Origin: Citrus sinensis
Lineage: Eukaryota > Streptophyta > Magnoliopsida > Sapindales > Rutaceae
DNA: 64,000 nucleotides
Assembly (NCBI RefSeq): GCF_022201045.2
Contig: NC_068559.1
Coordinates: 3,756,501-3,820,500, forward strand
Reading direction: 5' to 3'
This document shows positions 59,605-64,000 of the stretch, one piece after another. The translations under genes were made by a program, and so were the position numbers. Numbering within the stretch: the first letter of the stretch is position 1; every line of letters starts with the position of its first letter. The notes below the pieces were generated by a model. The model did not search any database. It was not told the DNA's origin and was given only the letters and a program-made list of their open reading frames with translations.

Positions 59605-61137
59605 ATGGGCAAGGAGAAGTTTCATATCAATATTGTGGTTATTGGCCATGTCGACTCTGGGAAGTCAACCACCACCGGTCACTTGATCTACAAGCTTGGA
59701 GGTATTGACAAGCGTGTGATTGAGCGGTTTGAGAAGGAAGCTGCTGAGATGAACAAGAGATCATTCAAGTACGCATGGGTGCTTGACAAGCTCAAGGCTG
59801 AGCGTGAGCGTGGTATCACCATTGATATTGCTTTGTGGAAGTTCGAGACCACGAAGTACTACTGCACTGTCATTGATGCCCCTGGACATCGTGACTTTAT
59901 TAAGAACATGATTACCGGTACTTCTCAGGCTGATTGTGCTGTCCTTATCATCGACTCCACCACTGGTGGTTTTGAAGCTGGTATCTCTAAGGATGGGCAG
60001 ACCAGAGAGCACGCTCTACTTGCTTTCACCCTTGGTGTGAAGCAAATGATTTGTTGCTGTAACAAGGTAATGCTTGATACCTTAATAGTACTTACAATCT
60101 CGGCTTTGTGCACCTGATTCCAGCATCTCGTTTTTCACATTATTTTTTATACAGTTGCCTGTTCTATATTTCTAATTTCTCTAGAATCTCAGATGGCACT
60201 TGCTGACATATTTATTCCTTATCTGCTGATATATTTATTTTTTATGTTGGTACAGATGGATGCCACCACTCCCAAGTATTCAAAGGCAAGATATGATGAA
60301 ATTGTTAAGGAAGTCTCTTCCTACTTGAAGAAGGTTGGCTACAACCCAGATAAGATTCCATTTGTCCCAATCTCTGGATTTGAGGGTGATAACATGATTG
60401 AGAGGTCCACGAACCTTGACTGGTACAAGGGCCCAACCCTTCTTGAAGCTCTTGACCAGATCAATGAACCCAAGAGACCAACAGACAAGCCTCTCCGTCT
60501 CCCCCTTCAGGATGTCTACAAGATTGGTGGTATTGGAACTGTCCCTGTTGGCCGTGTTGAAACTGGTGTACTCAAGCCCGGTATGGTAGTCACATTCGGT
60601 CCGTCTGGATTGACTACGGAAGTTAAGTCGGTTGAGATGCACCATGAGTCTCTCCAGGAGGCACTTCCTGGTGATAATGTGGGGTTCAACGTTAAGAATG
60701 TTTCAGTGAAGGATCTTAAGCGTGGTTACGTTGCATCTAACTCCAAGGACGATCCCGCCAAGGGGGCATCCAACTTCACCTCCCAAGTTATCATCATGAA
60801 CCACCCTGGCCAGATTGGAAACGGTTATGCACCTGTTCTTGATTGCCACACTTCCCACATAGCTGTCAAGTTTGCTGAAATCTTGACCAAGATTGACAGG
60901 CGATCTGGTAAGGAGCTGGAGAAGGAGCCCAAATTCTTAAAGAATGGTGATGCTGGGTTTGTTAAGATGATTCCCACCAAGCCTATGGTTGTGGAAACTT
61001 TCTCCGAATATCCCCCACTTGGTCGTTTTGCTGTGAGAGACATGCGCCAGACCGTCGCTGTTGGAGTCATCAAGAGCGTGGACAAGAAGGATCCATCTGG
61101 AGCCAAGGTAACCAAGTCTGCTGTGAAGAAGAAGTGA
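59605..61137 (+). CDS. EF1A: translation elongation factor EF-1alpha (eEF1A)
   Basis: Two coding exons, 59605-60066 and 60256-61137, give 447 residues, the usual plant length. It delivers aminoacyl-tRNA to the ribosome as a GTP complex in the cytosol. G1 GHVDSGKS is at 14-21, G3 DAPGH at 91-95 and G4 NKMD at 153-156, which is split by the intron after Lys154. Domains 2 and 3 are complete ([36 protein letters not shown]) and the C-terminus is lysine-rich. I chose the ATG at 59605 because an acceptor lies 20 bp upstream and the family always starts MGKEK. A canonical AATAAA signal follows at 61186. Confidence 0.98.
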
Positions 61138-62101
61138 ACTGTGCTGGTATCTTTGTCTGCAAGTAATGTCTATAGGCGTCATCACAATAAAGATTGTGTT
61201 CTTTTTAGGCATAAATGTGTTGGATGTTTGGGTCGTCAATTTGCTGGTTATAATTACAATTCGTCACCATCGACAAGAGACTTTTGTTCACAGAACTGGG
61301 TTCTTGATCGGCGGTGGCGAGATTACTGTATTGAGTCTATTTTTGTTGTCCATGTCATGTTCAAACTTGGATATTTTGTAAGCAGCTCAGGAGTTTTAGG
61401 TCTCTGCTGAGCTCCTTAAGATGTTGTTTGTTGATGTTTTATGTTCTATCTAGTTTGCCATTTTCAAATATTTTTGGCTTCTGGAGATCTTTTATTCTTT
61501 TCTTCATGGTTGCAAGATACGGTGGTGGACTTTACAGCCAACTGCAATAATCCTTTCAAATCACTACTAGTCACAGACCATTTACAGATGAAAATGGTTA
61601 ATAAACATAATTATATATGACATATCCTTGTTTACTTGGAATGGTTGCCATTTGTTAGTTTCAGGTTCTTTTCAATTTACCAAACTTTTTAAAATACATT
61701 GCTAATTTCCAATTACACGCTCACTTGATGGGCATACTGAGACGAGTTTTGAAATGAGTGGCATCGCTTCTATAGTTGTTATAAGATTTGTAATCTTATA
61801 ATGATGATCATTTCATCTGTCATCATGCGATGCCAGCGTCAATAGTTCAACTGCTATAAATTGATATGGATAAATATGCATAATAGCCTCCCTTATTCAA
61901 TGCAATGTTATTGTAAGTATTAACTAGCAAACCTGATTGAGCAAAATTTTAAGGCATGTAGCTTTTGATATAATAAATAAACTAACGAATCAAAACCATT
62001 TAAATTTGATATCTCACTAATAAAAAAGCAAGGTTGAAATGCCCACGCAGACATTAACTGATGCAGGGCTTATCAAGAGTACACTTAACATATAATTTCA
62101 A
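61138..62101. other. convergent 3' regions of EF-1alpha and the TMEM70-like gene
   Basis: EF-1alpha 3' UTR with AATAAA at 61186-61191 and probably further weak signals. The minus-strand gene to the right also ends here. No gene or element is evident in between. Confidence 0.55.
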
Positions 62102-62767
62102 TTATAGGTTCTTGAAAGCCGACTCCTGAGTTGCCTTTTGAGGGGTTAGTCTTGCCAACAAAGCCTTGTTATGACAATGCTCTGCATCAACGAAGTAGAA
62201 ATTCTCATTGGCCTTAAATGTTACAAATGGCCTATTGGTCTCTGGTAGCCGGATATCAGCAAACCTGATAGTCTTTGGAATGTATGTTGCCAGCCATGAC
62301 ATCATTTCCACCTCAAAGCTGTCTGAACCTGGCTTCCACTTCAGCTTGTGAATATATGGGCTCACAAACCAGTGAAGAGCAGCAGTGGTAGTAGCACTCA
62401 TAAATATCACAGACGATGCCACTGCACCCTTCACAATGACATTCATGTCTGGAGATGTCATGAAGGTTATGACTGGGCCTAAGGATACAGAAAGGCAGCA
62501 GGTTGAAAGAGAGAGAAGCTTAACTTTCTTGATGGTTGATGAGATTGGCCCATAATATACAACACTACCGTCCTTTTCATCTTCTACAGCTTCTCCCCCG
62601 CGATGTGGTCCAATGCTGATTTTGTTGTCTTCTGCAGCTGAATTTTGAGATGCCCATCTTCTTTGGGCAGCAGCGACCGGGATGGCAGAGTTGAAATTGA
62701 CCTTAGGTGTAGGGGACCTAGCTCCCAATCTACAAAGTTGATAACCTAATGCCAGCAGAAAATCCAT
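62102..62767 (-). CDS. TMEM70-like mitochondrial membrane protein, 3' exon
   Basis: An open frame of 221 codons ends at 62102. The N-terminal part is basic and serine/alanine-rich, ending RRWASQ, like a mitochondrial presequence. The body starts at VVYYGPISSTIKKVKLLSLS. Two hydrophobic segments (about 100-120 and 130-155) surround MTSPDMNVI, followed by HWFVSPYIHKLKW and a soluble tail. This is the layout of TMEM70/DUF1301 proteins, inner-membrane factors that help assemble ATP synthase and complex I. The ATG at 62767 may not be the true start: CTGGCATTAG before 62745 looks like a splice acceptor, so a first exon may lie upstream, perhaps beyond the window. Confidence 0.75.
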   Translation of the reverse strand: MDFLLALGYQLCRLGARSPTPKVNFNSAIPVAAAQRRWASQNSAAEDNKISIGPHRGGEAVEDEKDGSVVYYGPISSTIKKVKLLSLSTCCLSVSLGPVITFMTSPDMNVIVKGAVASSVIFMSATTTAALHWFVSPYIHKLKWKPGSDSFEVEMMSWLATYIPKTIRFADIRLPETNRPFVTFKANENFYFVDAEHCHNKALLARLTPQKATQESAFKNL

Positions 62768-64000
62768 AACAATGAGTATAGCAACAACAGAAACAAAAGT
62801 TTGGATATTTTAATCATCAATTAGGTGAAGAATGCTTGATGTATCTAGGAGTTCTGAGTTTAAGAACAGACTTAATGGTAAACATGAGGTAATCAAAGAT
62901 GAAATCTCTTTCAGGGATAAGCACAACAAAATGTGCATTTCACATAATAAGCATCAAGAAAGGGACAAATACATGTTCAGCTACACATAGAAAAAGTAAA
63001 ATAGCAAAGGAAGTCACAGCATTCAGAATTACTACGTAATACAAAAGAATGAAGGCTAGGTAGGACATCCATTTAAATAAACCTCAGGGAACAGAAGAGG
63101 CTCTTAAGATATTGGAGATTAGCCCTTCATAAAAATATATAATAAGAATACGTCATCTCATGTCATTCACTTAAAAATATATGGAGAAAAACATCACCAT
63201 ATGTTGTGGTATATTCATTCTATGCATAGTTTATTCAGATAAGAGTGTAGAGAGATTCCCTATATGTATGATGTGATTATTTTCATTACCAAATACAAAA
63301 TCAAAGACTATCTACATTCCTAAGATGAATGCAGAACAGTACAACGGCAATTAAAGAAACATCACCACACAAAGTATTATTGATATGTTTACCCAACTTT
63401 TGCCAGAAGGCACGACATATGCCAAGTCGACATGAGTTTTCCCTTCTTTTTCTATCTAAAAATTAAGGTTGTAGCGATATATACTCCAACTTGTGCAGCG
63501 TAGAGATAGTAGAAATATTAACGAAGAGTAAACTGACCACAACAATAGAAATTTGAAAATAGAAAGCTTAAAACATAAAAGTGATTGTTTCATAACTCCT
63601 AATGTCTAAAGGTGCATGAGATCGAAATGAGACCAGAAACAAGAAAACAAACAGTGTATTAAATAAGGTGTGCTTCACCTTTTAAGCCACAGTGGTTGTG
63701 GTAAAAGAAAAAAAAATTGCAACTATAAAATAAAAGTTGATAATGTGTAGTAAATATAATAAATAATAATTTCAAAAAAATAATAAAGATATTACAGATT
63801 TTTCATCGTACAAGCGTGAGTTAAAATCATCTTAACTTTTAAGACAAAGCAGCGAGCATTTATCAAACAGTGCAGTAACTTTACAGCTGCTCAATCTCAA
63901 TACCAAATATGATATCTAAATTGCACAAAAAAACTGTTGAAATTGAACCATTCATTTCAATCTCTAAATAACAAAATAAATAAACGAAAAGAAAATTTTC
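62768..64000. other. upstream region or first intron of the TMEM70-like gene
   Basis: AT-rich sequence without a clear exon. The block at about 63667-63930 shares its edge motifs and AT-rich core with 45083-45363 and may be a second copy of one MITE family, but the match is loose. Confidence 0.35.

Overview
The window is nuclear DNA from a flowering plant, almost certainly a eudicot. The evidence is many short AT-rich GT-AG introns, plant versions of every housekeeping gene, telo-box promoters, F-box relics and Mutator-like elements. Overall impression fits a woody eudicot such as Citrus, but no sequence here proves the genus. Exon joins were read by eye from splice signals and reading frame; no transcript was available.

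Left part (1-12.2 kb): a compact, G-patch-less gene of the TFIP11/STIP splicing-factor family on the minus strand, an upstream partial copy of that gene split by a small MITE, two broken F-box genes with an orphan F-box leader, and a 1.9-kb Pack-MULE that captured one exon of a serine carboxypeptidase S28 gene.

Middle (12.2-41.4 kb): a 22-exon CTP synthase gene (+), a calmodulin-binding IQD gene (-), a cyclin-L gene (-) sharing a short divergent promoter with the ribosome-biogenesis gene NOC2 (+), and a single-exon unknown gene (-) with a foldback MITE about 215 bp upstream of its start. Gene-poor stretches carry further MITEs.

Right part (45.4-64 kb): a complete-ended 7.18-kb Mutator-like element with 9-bp target duplication. 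It holds a MURA-type transposase (+) and a convergent DUF1985/ULP1-protease gene (-), with matched clusters of GCGACAGG/CCTGTCGC palindromes in the leader of each gene; in-frame stops show decay. Then come adenylosuccinate synthetase (+), whose 5' region is a diverged copy of the leader and leader intron of the EF-1alpha gene lying 4.6 kb downstream, EF-1alpha itself (+), and a TMEM70-like mitochondrial gene (-).

Two nucleotide-synthesis enzymes (CTP synthase, adenylosuccinate synthetase) and three gene-expression factors (NOC2, cyclin L, EF-1alpha) are neighbours, but plant gene order gives no reason to treat them as one functional unit. The most notable points are the EF-1alpha leader upstream of adenylosuccinate synthetase, the in-frame duplicated splice acceptor in CTP synthase, the palindrome clusters of the large MULE, and the exon-capturing Pack-MULE.
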